64,000 nucleotides of DNA from DATFVJ01 sp963826515 (GTDB lineage: Bacteria; Actinomycetota; Actinomycetes; Streptosporangiales; Streptosporangiaceae), in the NCBI GenBank assembly GCA_963826515.1, contig CAWGXI010000011.1, forward strand, positions 5,181-69,180. The letters are read 5' to 3'. Shown piece by piece: positions 54,545-63,809 of this stretch. The translations under genes and the position numbers were made by a program. A model generated the notes under the pieces. The model had not been told where the DNA came from and made no database searches. It saw only the letters and a program-made list of their open reading frames with translations. Positions within the stretch are counted from its first letter, which is position 1. Every line of letters starts with the position of its first letter.

Positions 54545-56470
54545 TCACGGCAACATGCCCTCCTGCGTCCAGCGCCTGAACACCTGCACTTTGTCGTCAC
54601 CCCAGGCACCGTCGCAGGGCATGGAGCCGTTTGCGATCCGTTCGAGGATGTCCGCCGCGTGGGCCCGGACATCGTCGTAGGACCAAAGGTCAAAGACGAA
54701 CGTCATCGACTGCCTGTCGCGCGCACGGAACATCGGCCGGATGTGGGCCGCGTAGCTCACGGCCTGATCGGGCCCGGGCAGTGCGACCTGCTGAACGTCC
54801 TCGTCGGCCTGCGGGGCCGCAGCCGACGTGTCCGGTGGCCCGGCGGGACCCCAGTCCCAGTGCGGCACGGCCGCCTCCTTAGGCGCCTTGCCGGGCTGCG
54901 ACTGGGCCACGGCCACCTGCGAGGCCCATTCGAGGTAGGAGGTGAAGGCTGCCAGGAACGCCGGGTCGGCAGGCAGCCCGGCTTCCCGGCCGGCTAGGCC
55001 GGCCAGTGCGGTCCAACGGGCCCGCTGCTCCTCGGTCACCGTCAGGCCCGCGTGCGCCGCGGTCATCTGTGCGTAACCGCCGCTCTCCTCGCTGTAGCTG
55101 GCAGGCCCGCCGAATACCTCGGCAAGCCACAGCGCCTCGCGCCGCGGATGCTCTGTGGGCATGTCCGCGAACAGCGGAGCGAGCAACGGGTCGGCGGGCA
55201 CGTGCTTCTCGTAGAGCAGCCGGGTCATCCGGGTCAGGGCCGGCAGCCCGCCCGCCCACTCGAACAGAGTCGGCTCGTGACCAGGTTCTGGCACCGGATC
55301 GCGGAACCCGACGTACCAGTGCATGCCGCTGCAGAACGGCTTGTTCTGTGAGTGGCCGCACCGGCACAGGGCGTAGTGCTCGTGCGAGGAGCCCGCATTG
55401 CGTTCCACGTCGTGGCCGTCTGGGTCCGTAAGGACGATTCCGCCGGTTATCCGGTACGGGCCGTCCTTCGTTACTTCGATGGACGGCTCACGGTTACCAC
55501 CCCAGTCGGCCTGCCCGCGGGCCTCCCGGCCGTCGATGGCGAAGCTGAGCGCACCGGACGGGCAGTCGCGCACGGCGCGGATGATCTCGTCCATCCGGCC
55601 GCCGCTCGGCGCAACAAAGGGTTCCTGGCCGGCCCGGAAGACGCTGGCAAGCCGGTCACTACAAAAGCCCGAATGCTGGCAGATGCCCCGGTTATCAAGG
55701 ATCGTCACCTGCTGGCCGGGGTAGGTGTCCCGCCGGCCGGGGACACGATTGGGATCTTTGGCGTCGGTAAATCCGATCCGCGCGTGGCTGCCGTCGCACA
55801 GCGGTTTCGTCGACGAGCCACCGCAGCGGCACAGCGCAAGCTGTGGCTGTGCCTGCCACGAACTCGCCCGCTCGCCGAGGTGCGTGAGCACGCTGGGCAC
55901 GTTCGTCACCAGATAGGGGCCGTTCCGCGCGGTCTGAATCATGGCCGGCAAGCCATCCTGCAGCTGCCAGAGCTCGGCCACCCGGCTGTCTTGCTCGGCG
56001 GCAGGGGCGAGTACCCAAGCAAGCTGTTGCAGCGCAGCGGTCGCCTCCGCCAGTTCAGGCACCGCCAGCCCAGCCGCACCGAGACGCGCACGCAGCCCCG
56101 TCGCCGCCTTCGCCGCCACCCAGATCAGCTCGTCCACCGTTCCACCAGCACCGTCGCCGCTAGCGGCGGCTGGATCCTGGGCCACGGGGAAGCGGCGGAG
56201 GACGTCTGCGAGCGGCCGCAGGACGCTGTCGACGAGCGGCGGCGCCGCGACTGCCAGCGACGCGAAATCAGATCCAGAACGGCTGCCGCCTGCGGAGAGG
56301 GCTAGGTAGGCGGCGTCGAACACCTCGGCGAGCAGGTGCGGCAGGTCGTCGTCGCGGCGCACGCCAGCCGCGGCCTTGGCGAAGCTCCCGCGCGCGCGGG
56401 AGCAGGGACTCGAGTTCTGCGGGCGCGTCCGCGGCGCTCGACGCGGCATCGCGTGCCGTCTGCCGCGCAT
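54545..56470 (-). CDS. Multidomain redox protein, C-terminal part (CDGSH, Fer4_19, CDGSH, truncated globin)
   Basis: Order in this frame: a helical linker (FDAAYLALSAGG); CDGSH finger 1 (ALCRCGGSSTKPLCDGSH); a small ferredoxin-like domain of the Fer4_19 type (ICQHSGFCSDRLASVF, AVRDCPSGALSF); CDGSH-like finger 2 (ALCRCGHSQNKPFCSGMHW, with C-S-G-M-H instead of CDGSH); a group II-like truncated haemoglobin (YEKHVPADPLLAPLFADMP, with AAHAGLTVTEEQ supplying a proximal-histidine candidate); and an end domain with IRPMFRARDRQSMTFVFDLW and MPCDGAW. Codons before about 56400 are out of frame: the protein continues from the ferritin-like part upstream. It would pass electrons to or from bound haem. Confidence 0.85.
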   Translation of the reverse strand: MRGRRHAMPRRAPRTRPQNSSPCSRARGSFAKAAAGVRRDDDLPHLLAEVFDAAYLALSAGGSRSGSDFASLAVAAPPLVDSVLRPLADVLRRFPVAQDPAAASGDGAGGTVDELIWVAAKAATGLRARLGAAGLAVPELAEATAALQQLAWVLAPAAEQDSRVAELWQLQDGLPAMIQTARNGPYLVTNVPSVLTHLGERASSWQAQPQLALCRCGGSSTKPLCDGSHARIGFTDAKDPNRVPGRRDTYPGQQVTILDNRGICQHSGFCSDRLASVFRAGQEPFVAPSGGRMDEIIRAVRDCPSGALSFAIDGREARGQADWGGNREPSIEVTKDGPYRITGGIVLTDPDGHDVERNAGSSHEHYALCRCGHSQNKPFCSGMHWYVGFRDPVPEPGHEPTLFEWAGGLPALTRMTRLLYEKHVPADPLLAPLFADMPTEHPRREALWLAEVFGGPASYSEESGGYAQMTAAHAGLTVTEEQRARWTALAGLAGREAGLPADPAFLAAFTSYLEWASQVAVAQSQPGKAPKEAAVPHWDWGPAGPPDTSAAAPQADEDVQQVALPGPDQAVSYAAHIRPMFRARDRQSMTFVFDLWSYDDVRAHAADILERIANGSMPCDGAWGDDKVQVFRRWTQEGMLP

Positions 56471-57839
56471 GCGCGCTTCCGGCAGGAAGATGCGCGGCTA
56501 GGGTCTCGGCGATCTCGGTGAGTGCGGCACCGACAGGTGCCAGCCGATCGGCTAGCTGGGTCCCGCGGCCCTCCTGAAGGGCCTGGCAGAGCCAGGCCGC
56601 CTCGTCGAGCCGCTCGGTCAGCAGCGCCCAGGCTGCGTCGCGATGCGGCATCAAGTAGTCGGTCTCGTAGAAGAGCTCGAAACTCGGACCCGCGGTCCTG
56701 CCTTCGTAACCGGGGCCAGCGGGCAGCATCGTGATCAGGTCGCCGAGCGGTTTGATCGCACGGAACATCAGCCCGATCGTCGCATCGGCCAGGGTGGCGA
56801 GCTGATCGTCGGTCTCCTCTGTATGCGCGAAGTAGCGCTCGAAGATCTGCAGCAGAATCTCGTACGCGACGTTGAAGAGGTCGGTGACGCGCGCCGTCAG
56901 CTGATCGGTGATCAGCGGAACGACGACGTCACGCTCGCAGGGACGCACGTTGACCGCCATGACAGGACGGACCGGGTCGAAGGCCCGATTGGCCTCTAGC
57001 GCCTGCTCGTACTCATCCAGAATCCCAACAAAACGACCGAAGTGCGCGTCCCGCCAATCGCCACGCGGACCCTCACCCTGCTCCAGGATCGTGTCGATAG
57101 CGCGCTGCGCCGTTGCCACGTCGGTCACGGCGATCAGCTCCGGCCAGCGGAAATGCTGCTCGGTCGCCTGGGCGCGGGGCGGACCGACGAATAGCCAGCG
57201 TTCGCCGTATTTCTCCGCCAGGTGGGCGATGCCCGCTTCGATGGACCTGTAGAGGTGCCCGACCGTCGCGAAGTCCTGCAGCCGCGGAACAATGTCGCGC
57301 TCATTCATCAGCGGCGCCGCCCGGCCGACCGCTGCCAGCCCATCGGCGTCCTCCAGGTCCATGCCTTCTGGGCGTTCGAGGAACATGAAGTGACGCAGTG
57401 CCTGCTCGCCGAAGGGCAGCAGCGCCAACTGCACTCCGGCCGGGTAGTGGTCGGCGGGCTGCGGCAGGTTCGGCCGGGCCATATGCGGCGCCGCGCCGAT
57501 CGCCGACAGCAGGTTGTGCACCAAGGCGAGGTGCAGCATCTCCTGCGTTGCGACGTGCGAGATCAGTTTCCGCCAGCGCGTGACGGCGGCAAGCTCCGCC
57601 TCGGTGAGCCCTTCGTCCGCCGACTGTTTGAGCGAGAACGCGGCGAATAGGTACTGGCACATGATGCCGTGCTCGAGTTCGGCCGCCTCGCACAGCATAT
57701 AGATCAGCGCCTCCCTGTGCTCGATCACAAAGGGAGCCTCAGGACCGGCCAGGCCGCCCCTCGTGGCGATCAACTGCGCCAGCCTGCCCTGCCCGGCGGC
57801 CCGCGACGAGCCATCGGCCGGGCCGTCACCGTTGCCCAT
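56268..57839 (-). CDS. Multidomain redox protein, N-terminal ferritin-like part
   Basis: Starts ATG 57839 with GGAGGG upstream. Residues about 40-300 match the ferritin-like domain of iminophenylpyruvate dimer synthase (VioB/StaD type): EAAELEHGIMCQYLFAAFSL and HVATQEMLHLALVHNLL supply E-EH and E-x-x-H metal ligands. A second helical region follows (LFNVAYEILLQIFERYF; PSFELFYETDYLMPHRDAAW). After LESLLPRAR the frame turns to arginine-rich nonsense and stops at 56268, while the sense continues as GSFAKAAAGVRRDDDLPHLL in the other frame. One gene of about 1,100 codons was almost certainly intended. Divergent from a LysR remnant. Confidence 0.85.
   Translation of the reverse strand: MGNGDGPADGSSRAAGQGRLAQLIATRGGLAGPEAPFVIEHREALIYMLCEAAELEHGIMCQYLFAAFSLKQSADEGLTEAELAAVTRWRKLISHVATQEMLHLALVHNLLSAIGAAPHMARPNLPQPADHYPAGVQLALLPFGEQALRHFMFLERPEGMDLEDADGLAAVGRAAPLMNERDIVPRLQDFATVGHLYRSIEAGIAHLAEKYGERWLFVGPPRAQATEQHFRWPELIAVTDVATAQRAIDTILEQGEGPRGDWRDAHFGRFVGILDEYEQALEANRAFDPVRPVMAVNVRPCERDVVVPLITDQLTARVTDLFNVAYEILLQIFERYFAHTEETDDQLATLADATIGLMFRAIKPLGDLITMLPAGPGYEGRTAGPSFELFYETDYLMPHRDAAWALLTERLDEAAWLCQALQEGRGTQLADRLAPVGAALTEIAETLAAHLPAGSAHARQTARDAASSAADAPAELESLLPRARELRQGRGWRAPRRRPAAPARRGVRRRLPSPLRRRQPFWI
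56385..56402. repeat. 18-bp perfect palindrome at the frame break
   Basis: CTCCCGCGCGCGCGGGAG is self-complementary with a CG-dinucleotide core. The change of frame in the redox gene falls within or next to it, as expected for slippage or a base-calling error. Confidence 0.9.
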
Positions 57840-57922
57840 GTAATCCCTCCACTGTCCAGCGGTCCGCCAGCGCGATGTTCAGCCCGGGTAAGGCATTCGT
57901 AGCCGGGTACCATCGGCCCGGG

Positions 57923-58315
57923 ATGAACATCGAGCCGCGTCACCTTCGCTATTTCGTCACCGTTGCCGAGGAAGCGAGTTTCACGGCCGCGGCCCGTAAA
58001 GTACACGCCGCCCAGCAGGTCCTCAGTTCACAGATCCGCCAGCTCGAAGACACGCTCGGCGTCCAGCTTCTCGAGCTTACGAGCCGTGCGTTGCCCTCAC
58101 CGCCGCGGGAAGCGCGTTTCTCGAAGGTGCTCGCGCCACGCTGGCCACGCTCGACCGGGGCGTCGCCGCGGCCCGCAACGTCGGCGCCCGGCCAGGGATT
58201 TCCCCCGACGTCCTCCCCGGTGGGTACGCAAGCGCGTTTACCCGGGTGGGGTGCGCAGGCCGGCGGAAATCGCCATCCTGCGCAAGAAGGCCGCCTGGTG
58301 ATCCAGGGGCAGTGA
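57923..58315 (+). pseudogene. LysR-family regulator, truncated and frameshifted
   Basis: The N-terminal winged helix-turn-helix is clear: EPRHLRYFVTVAEEASFTAAARKVHAAQQVLSSQIRQLEDTLGVQLLE, the standard LysR start. After about residue 55 the frame slips; further family-like words (TLDRGVAAARNVGARPG) appear in another frame, and the effector domain is missing. It lies 83 bases from the divergent ferritin-like gene and may once have regulated it. Confidence 0.8.
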
Positions 58316-58435
58316 CATGATCGCTTGGCGCGGCGTGTCATCCGGCCGGAGTGTCCGGATCAGCGGCACCGCGCCTGTGGGGTGCCAGAAATCTGCTCAG
58401 AGCTGTGACCTGTGTCGATATGCGGATCATGACCA

Positions 58436-58790
58436 TCAGGAATGATGATCGCCTGTGTCTCCGTCTGCTCTACCTGGTCTTCGCGCGGATCTGCGGGTGG
58501 CTGGTCCTGCTCGGCCGGTCAACGGCGTCCAAGGACATCGAGCTGCTGGTGCTGCGACAGGAGGTTGGCCGTGCTGCGCCGCACCCGTCCCCGGCCCCGC
58601 GTGGACTAGGCCGATCGAGCGATCCTCGCCGCGCTCATCCGGCTCCTGCCACGGCATCTGCGGGCGCACCGACTGGTCACGCCCGGCACCGTCCTACGAT
58701 GGCACCGGCGCCTGGTCACCCTCCTGGTCACCCAATGCCGTTGCTTGTGTGCCGCAAGCAGTTCATGGTGACGTTGCGGTGGTGCAGTCG
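58436..58790 (+). pseudogene. Transposase/integrase N-terminal remnant
   Basis: YLVFARICGWLVLLGRSTASKDIELLVLRQEV, then in a second frame RRTRPRPRVDWADRAILAAL and in a third VTPGTVLRWHRRL. This is the usual N-terminus of a widespread actinobacterial integrase-core transposase, broken by at least two shifts and cut before the catalytic domain. Confidence 0.7.
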
Positions 58791-58801
58791 TTAGAATCGA
58801 T

Positions 58802-59626
58802 ATGCATCCGTGGGTGGGCTTGTCAGATCATGTCCGGCTGGGGGCGGTAGCCCGGTGGGTGACCCCGGAGCTTGTCGCAGCGGCGCTTGACGACTGCGGC
58901 GTCAGGGACAAGAAACCCGGTGCGCTCCCTGCCCGGTTCATGGTCTGCTTCACGCTCGCCCTGGCCTTGTTCCAGCAAGACTCCTATGACGACGTGGCAG
59001 AGCACCTGGCAGGCGGCGTCCCGGAGTTAGGCGGGAGCATCCCGGACAAGTCCTCGTTCACCCGGGCTCGCCAGCGCCTGGGAGCACAGGCCATCGAGAC
59101 GATCTTCCGCAAGCTGACCGGGCCGCTGGCCCCCGCTGGCCTGGAGGGCTCCTTCTACCGTGGGATGCAGCTCGCCGCCGTGGACGGATTCGTCCTGGAC
59201 GCTCCGGAAACTGAAGCGAACGGGCGGCGGCTCGGCGGGCCGAAGGACACGCGCGGGCAGGTGGCCGGGTTCCCCCAGGTCAGGGTGGTGACTCTGACCG
59301 AGACCGGAACCCACGCCCAGATCGACGCGGCAGTGGACGGGGTCTGCTGCGGCGAACCGGAGCTGGCGATCAGGCTCGCCCCTCGGCCGCGGGAATGCTC
59401 GTGATCATGGACAGGGGGTTCCGCGGAGTCGCCCTGTGGCGCGCGTATACCAGAGCCGGGGCCCATCTGCTGATCCGGGCGCGGTCCTGCGTGGCCGCCC
59501 AGCCGATCGAAGACCTGCTGGACGGGACCTACCTGGCCCGGATGGGCTGCTGACCGATCTGCTCGACCCCCGCGGATACCCGGCCGCCGAGCTCGCAGCC
59601 CTCTACCGCGAAAGATGGGAGGCGGA
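58802..59626 (+). pseudogene. IS4-type transposase remnant
   Basis: The N-terminal domain in one frame (VRLGAVARWVTPELVAAAL; PGALPARFMVCFTLALALFQ; SFTRARQRLG) reaches an AAVDGFVLD first-D region. A shift near 59385 leads to MLVIMDRGFRGVALWRAY (second D). Another near 59545 leads to LTDLLDPRGYPAAELAALYRERWEAE (Y-R-E signature). The element ends where the SGNH fragment begins. Confidence 0.75.
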
Positions 59627-59649
59627 ATGGCTCAAGCGCGGCCACAAGA

Positions 59650-59945
59650 CTGTGCAGACTGTGTCGGGTACCCGGCACTGTACGGGCGTGCGGCCCATAA
59701 GGCGACCGGCGTGAGCGTCACTGTCATCAACCGGGCAACACCGTCGATCGATAGCGTCCAACTGCTCACCCAGGTCCGCAGTGACAGCTCGCTGCGCGCA
59801 GAGCTGGCGAAGGCCGACATCATCACCGTCACCATCGGGCACAACGACACACCCTGGGCCTCCGATGATGACCCCTGCGACAGCAGTCAATCCCACGACC
59901 ACGCCAACTGGAGCAAACACACCCCAGTGTGCGTCGCAACGACCG
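59650..59945 (+). pseudogene. SGNH/GDSL hydrolase fragment
   Basis: About 95 codons: CVGYPALYGRAAHKATG, VTVINRATPSIDSV and ITVTIGHNDTPWASDDD. The GxND block III of SGNH esterases/lipases is present as GHND. The N-terminal GDS block and the C-terminal DxxH are missing; both sides are replaced by transposase remnants. Confidence 0.65.
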
Positions 59946-59959
59946 CGCGGCGGCTCCGC

Positions 59960-60335
59960 AGCAACTCAGCCGGCGCCGCTGCTCCGCGCAGCCGAAGTCC
60001 TCGATCAGCTCGCCGATCTCCCCGGCGGGAAGGTGAGCCTCCAGCACGCCGAGGGTGACGTGATCGGGCAGCCACCCGCCTGCCCGCACCTCACCGCTGC
60101 GGCGGACCACCGCCGGGGCCACGGTCACCTGGTGGCAGAACACCAGCGGCTCGCCCGGGAGCACCGGGACCACCGGGCCTGCCGCTGCCGGGCGGGCGAC
60201 CAGGGCACTGGCCCCTCCCAGGCTGGGCCGGATCAGGTCAGCGGGCCGTACCGCGACCATCCCGGCTGGCATGCCGCCGTCACCGTGGGCGGGTACAGGG
60301 CTGGTGCCGGCGGGCAAAGTCGGGTAGAACTTCAT
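59960..60335 (-). mobile_element. IS4-type N-terminal remnant
   Basis: MKFYPTLPAGTSPVPAHGDG start, then LPGEPLVFCHQVTVAPAVV and DHVTLGVLEAHLPAGEIGELI, similar in order and wording to the N-terminal domain of the intact transposase at 52256-54019. It stops at the SGNH fragment; the DDE domain is absent. Confidence 0.7.
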
Positions 60336-60606
60336 GCACGGCTCCTGGCAGGGACGGGATTCAGACACCAGTCCTCATACGGAGCCGCATCGCATTCAGC
60401 CGGTAAACGCCCGCAGAAACACGCGCCTCCTGCGCTTCGTCCTATTACTACGCCGAACGACTTCAAAACCAGGACAACACTCTCTGCAGCCTCAACGGAT
60501 TCCAGGCGCAACATCCCAGGTCAGGGTAAGGCCAGGGCTCCAAAAGCCCTTAAGTCGATGGCGTTGGGTTGACCTGTGGCCAGGGCTCCTGACATAGGGA
60601 GATCGT

Positions 60607-62871
60607 TTATGCAGTGTGTTCTTTGACTTCGTATCGCAGGGTGAGGCCGGTGCCGGGGTACTTGGTGGCGGTGGCGGTGAGCTGCTTGCAGAGGGCGGCG
60701 AGGGCGCGGGTGCGGCGGGGCGCGGAGAGCGGGTCCAGGCGGACGGTGAGGGTGGCGTCTGCGGGGATGATGTCGCCGCTGGTGGTGAAGGCTTCGCGGA
60801 TCAGGGCGTACGCTTCGTCGTCTGCGCGGGCGTAGGCGCCGTTCAGCGCGCGGGCCAGGATGGTCTCGGCATTGCAGGCGGCCATCCGGATGGCGTGGGT
60901 GATCAGCTTGGTCTCGGTGTCCAGCCGGACCAGGTCCGGGTTGTGCTGCGGCAGCGGGATCTTCGCGGGGATGGCCTTGGCGGTCGCCTGGGCGTCCTCG
61001 AGCCGCTGGCGGGCTGCGGCGGCAGGGGCGTCGAGCCTGGCGAGCTGCTGGTTGGTGATGAGGGTTTCCTGGCCGGGGGCGGGGGTGCGCATTGGGGTGA
61101 GCCTGGCGTCGCGGGCGGCCTGGGCTGCGGCGAGGTCCTTCCTGGCGGTCTTGACGGCGGCGGCGGCTTTCTTCTTGGCCGGGTTGGGGACCTTGCGGCC
61201 GGGGTCCTCGGCGGTGACGGCGTAGGTGTCCAGGGCGTCGAGGGCGAAGTGGGCCCGGCCATAGCGGAAGTAGTTCTCCTCCGCCACCGGGAGCCCATCC
61301 CGTAGACCGCGGCGGCGGGCGGCATGTCAGCGGCCTGGCGGGTGGTCAGGATCCGGACCTGCCGGCTTTTGTCCAGGCGGGTGACCTGCCGCAGGGTGAG
61401 CACGCGTCCTTTGTGCGTGCCGCTGGTGACGGTGATGTCCGCGGTGCCGTCGGCCAGCTCGTAGCGGTGCTCGCGGCCGTCCTCGCCGGCGTGGACGGCG
61501 GTGGTGAACGCGTCCGCGGGCAGGTCGGGGGTGTCTTGCCCGGGGCTGGCCTTGCGGTAGGTGAGCAGGCCGAACCTGGCGTCGGTGATCTCGGCGAACA
61601 GGTCCGGGGACCAGCCGCCCCGGTCAAAGCACAATATGGGCTTGCGGTCTTCCCCGGTGATCTGGCGCAGCTTGGGCAGCAGCTCCTTGATCTGCCCGGC
61701 CAGCGAGGTGGACGGCTCGGCCATGACGACCAGCAGCGGGTCCCCGGCCCGGTCGGTGACCCAGGTTTCCTCAGTCGCCGGGCCGGGGAACTTCAGCCGG
61801 GCCACGTGCATCTTCTGTATCTCCCGGGTGCCGAAGTACGCCCTGGTGTGCCCGTCGATGTAGAGGAACCCGAGGTCGTCCGGGCTGGCCGCCGCGCGGC
61901 GCTGCGCGATGGTCATCTGCAGGTCCGCGGCCTTGCCGGCGGCGGCGAGCCCGGCGAGCTCGCGGCGGACCGTCTTGACTTCCGGTGCCCGGTCCAGGCC
62001 CAGGATCCGGCCCATCGCCGGCGGGGGGATCCGGGTGGCGCCCTCGGCGCGGGGCTCGCGCAGCAGCGCCTGCAGCACCAGGTGGACCAGCACCGTGTCC
62101 AGGCTGTAGTACCCGTCGCGGAGCCGCCCGTAGACCTGGCGGGCGCAGGCCACCAGCCCGGTGTCAGCCAGCGCGGGCAGGGCGGTCAGCAGCCCGGCCA
62201 GCTGGTACCGGGCCCCCGGCGTGCACACTGGGGCGGCGCCCTCGCCCAGCAGCCCGAACCGGGCCAGGACCCGCTCCCCGTCCCGCCGCACCGGGTCCGG
62301 CAGCACCGGCAGCATCACGCCGGCGGCGGCGTCCTGATCCGCGGGATCCTCAGCGGCGTCACAGGCGGCGCTGCCGTGATCCGCGGTCCCGGCGGTGTCC
62401 TCAGTGTCCTGGCCTGCGGCGTCAGTGTCCTGGCCTGCGGTGTCCTCGGCGGGCTGGCGTTCTTCGCGGGCCGGGACGCGTCCAGGGCGGTGCGGACCGC
62501 GAACACCGAGACGCCGCACTGGCGCGCGATCGCCTGCAGGACCAGGCCCTGTGCGTCCAGGTCCTGGATCGTCGCAGTCAGCTCCGGGGTGAGCTGGCCT
62601 GCCTCTTGGGGCCCTTCTTGGCCGGCAGCAGCCCGGTCAGCCCGTCCTTGCGGAACGCGCTGACCCACCGCCATACCGTCGCCAGGTCAGTGCCGAGCGC
62701 GTCAGCGACCTGCTTCTGCGTCGCGGCTTTCAGCTGGGTCACTTGCACCGCGGCCAGCCGCCGCCCGGCTTCGTCCCCGGCGTCCCAGGTGAAGGCCGCC
62801 ATGCCGTGCACCCACATCTGGCCGCCGCCGTCCGGCAAGGTGAGCAGCCCGACGCCCGGGGCAATCTCCAC
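60607..62871 (-). pseudogene. Large transposase, broken into four frames
   Basis: Reading order on the minus strand: helix-turn-helix (QKQVADALGTDLATVWRWVS, frame from 62871); second helix-turn-helix (LQAIARQCGVSVFAVRTALD, from 62674); Asp/Ala/Gly repeats and the DDE-like core (PVLPDPVRRDGERVLARFG, LGFLYIDGHTRAYFG, PILCFDRGGWSP, from 62519); C-terminal helices (ENYFRYGRAHFALDALDTYA, from 61287). Each part is well preserved but frames change near 62600, 62500 and 61300. Family resembles large DDE transposases with IYIDGH and FDRGG signatures; the exact IS group is not assigned. Confidence 0.75.
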
Positions 62872-63141
62872 AGCGCCGCCGGGCAGCCACGGCAGTACCG
62901 GCTAGATCAGCCTGCTGCCTGCCATGACGGCCCTCCTCCCGGTCCCGGATACTGCATCTATTTTATTAAGTCCGGGCGATCCGGGCAAGGAATCGGGACA
63001 GGAAATTACGTCGAATTCGCAGCTCAGAGTGCTTGTTACGATCGGTCAGCAAACCGCAATGTCAGGAGGCCTGGAACCGATCGCACCTCGTCACACATTC
63101 GGCTCTCGTCCTTTCCGGCCACAGTTCCGCGTTGCGGTGGG
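62872..63141. other. Intergenic, no gene seen
   Basis: Contains an AT-rich patch unusual for the window (CATCTATTTTATTAAGT near 62954), which could be an element end or promoter region. No gene recognised. Confidence 0.4.
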
Positions 63142-63552
63142 CTAGGTTTCCGCGCCAATTAATGCCCAGACCACTTTCCCGCCCAGTTCTTTGTGGGAAT
63201 ACCAGCCGGACTTCTCGCTGAGGGTTTCCACCAGCAGAAGACCCCGCCCGCCCTCGGCGTCATCGCCGACTTCGACGCGCTGCGGCGGCTGCGGGCTGAT
63301 GTCCCAGACGAGAATCATGACCTGGGTCCCATCGGAACGCAGCCACAGCCTGATCGGGAAGATCCAGTCCGGCGACCGCGACGCTTTGACCGCGTTCGTC
63401 GCGATCTCCGAGACCAGCAGCTCGGCGCGTTCGCCGAATGCCGCCAGCCCCCATTCACGCAGCACGAGCTTGGCGTGCCACCTGGCACACGCAACAGCAC
63501 TGGGCAGCGCACCGAGTTCCAGAAAGCTCTGCAGCGGCCACTGCCCGGCCAT
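63142..63552 (-). CDS. HATPase-type anti-sigma regulatory protein
   Basis: 136 residues from ATG 63552 with GGGAGG upstream. GHKL fold: FGERAELLVSEIATNAVKAS (N box), ILVWDISPQPP and GGRGLLLVETLSEKSGWY (G-rich lid). Single-domain proteins like this act as anti-sigma kinases or partners of XRE/DUF397 regulators in actinomycetes. The frame is open to 63621, where an ATGA overlap with the preceding small frame offers an alternative start. Confidence 0.85.
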   Translation of the reverse strand: MAGQWPLQSFLELGALPSAVACARWHAKLVLREWGLAAFGERAELLVSEIATNAVKASRSPDWIFPIRLWLRSDGTQVMILVWDISPQPPQRVEVGDDAEGGRGLLLVETLSEKSGWYSHKELGGKVVWALIGAET

Positions 63553-63617
63553 GCTCGTACCGCCTCCCGCAGGACGAGCCTGATCAGATGACCGGCATCG
63601 TGTGCTCGCCCCGGCGT

Positions 63618-63809
63618 TCATCGATTGCCGTCAAAACACCGAAAGCGCGAGGTCAGCCAGAACGGCGCGTTCGCACGGAAGGCATCGCCGCATAGACAGC
63701 ACCGGCCACGGTCATTGCTATGTTCGGTGATTTCCTTCTGCGCAGTGGCGAGTAACTGGGCAAGCGAAGGTGGCAGAAAGCCGCTGCGCGGTGCAGGCCC
63801 GTCAGGCAC
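63618..63809 (-). CDS. Small hypothetical protein with CxxC
   Basis: 63 residues, hydrophilic, with RCCLCGDAFRANAPFW near the C-terminus and one further cysteine, possibly a metal or redox site. It precedes the HATPase gene on the same strand and touches its open frame by ATGA. No family recognised. Confidence 0.45.
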   Translation of the reverse strand: MPDGPAPRSGFLPPSLAQLLATAQKEITEHSNDRGRCCLCGDAFRANAPFWLTSRFRCFDGNR

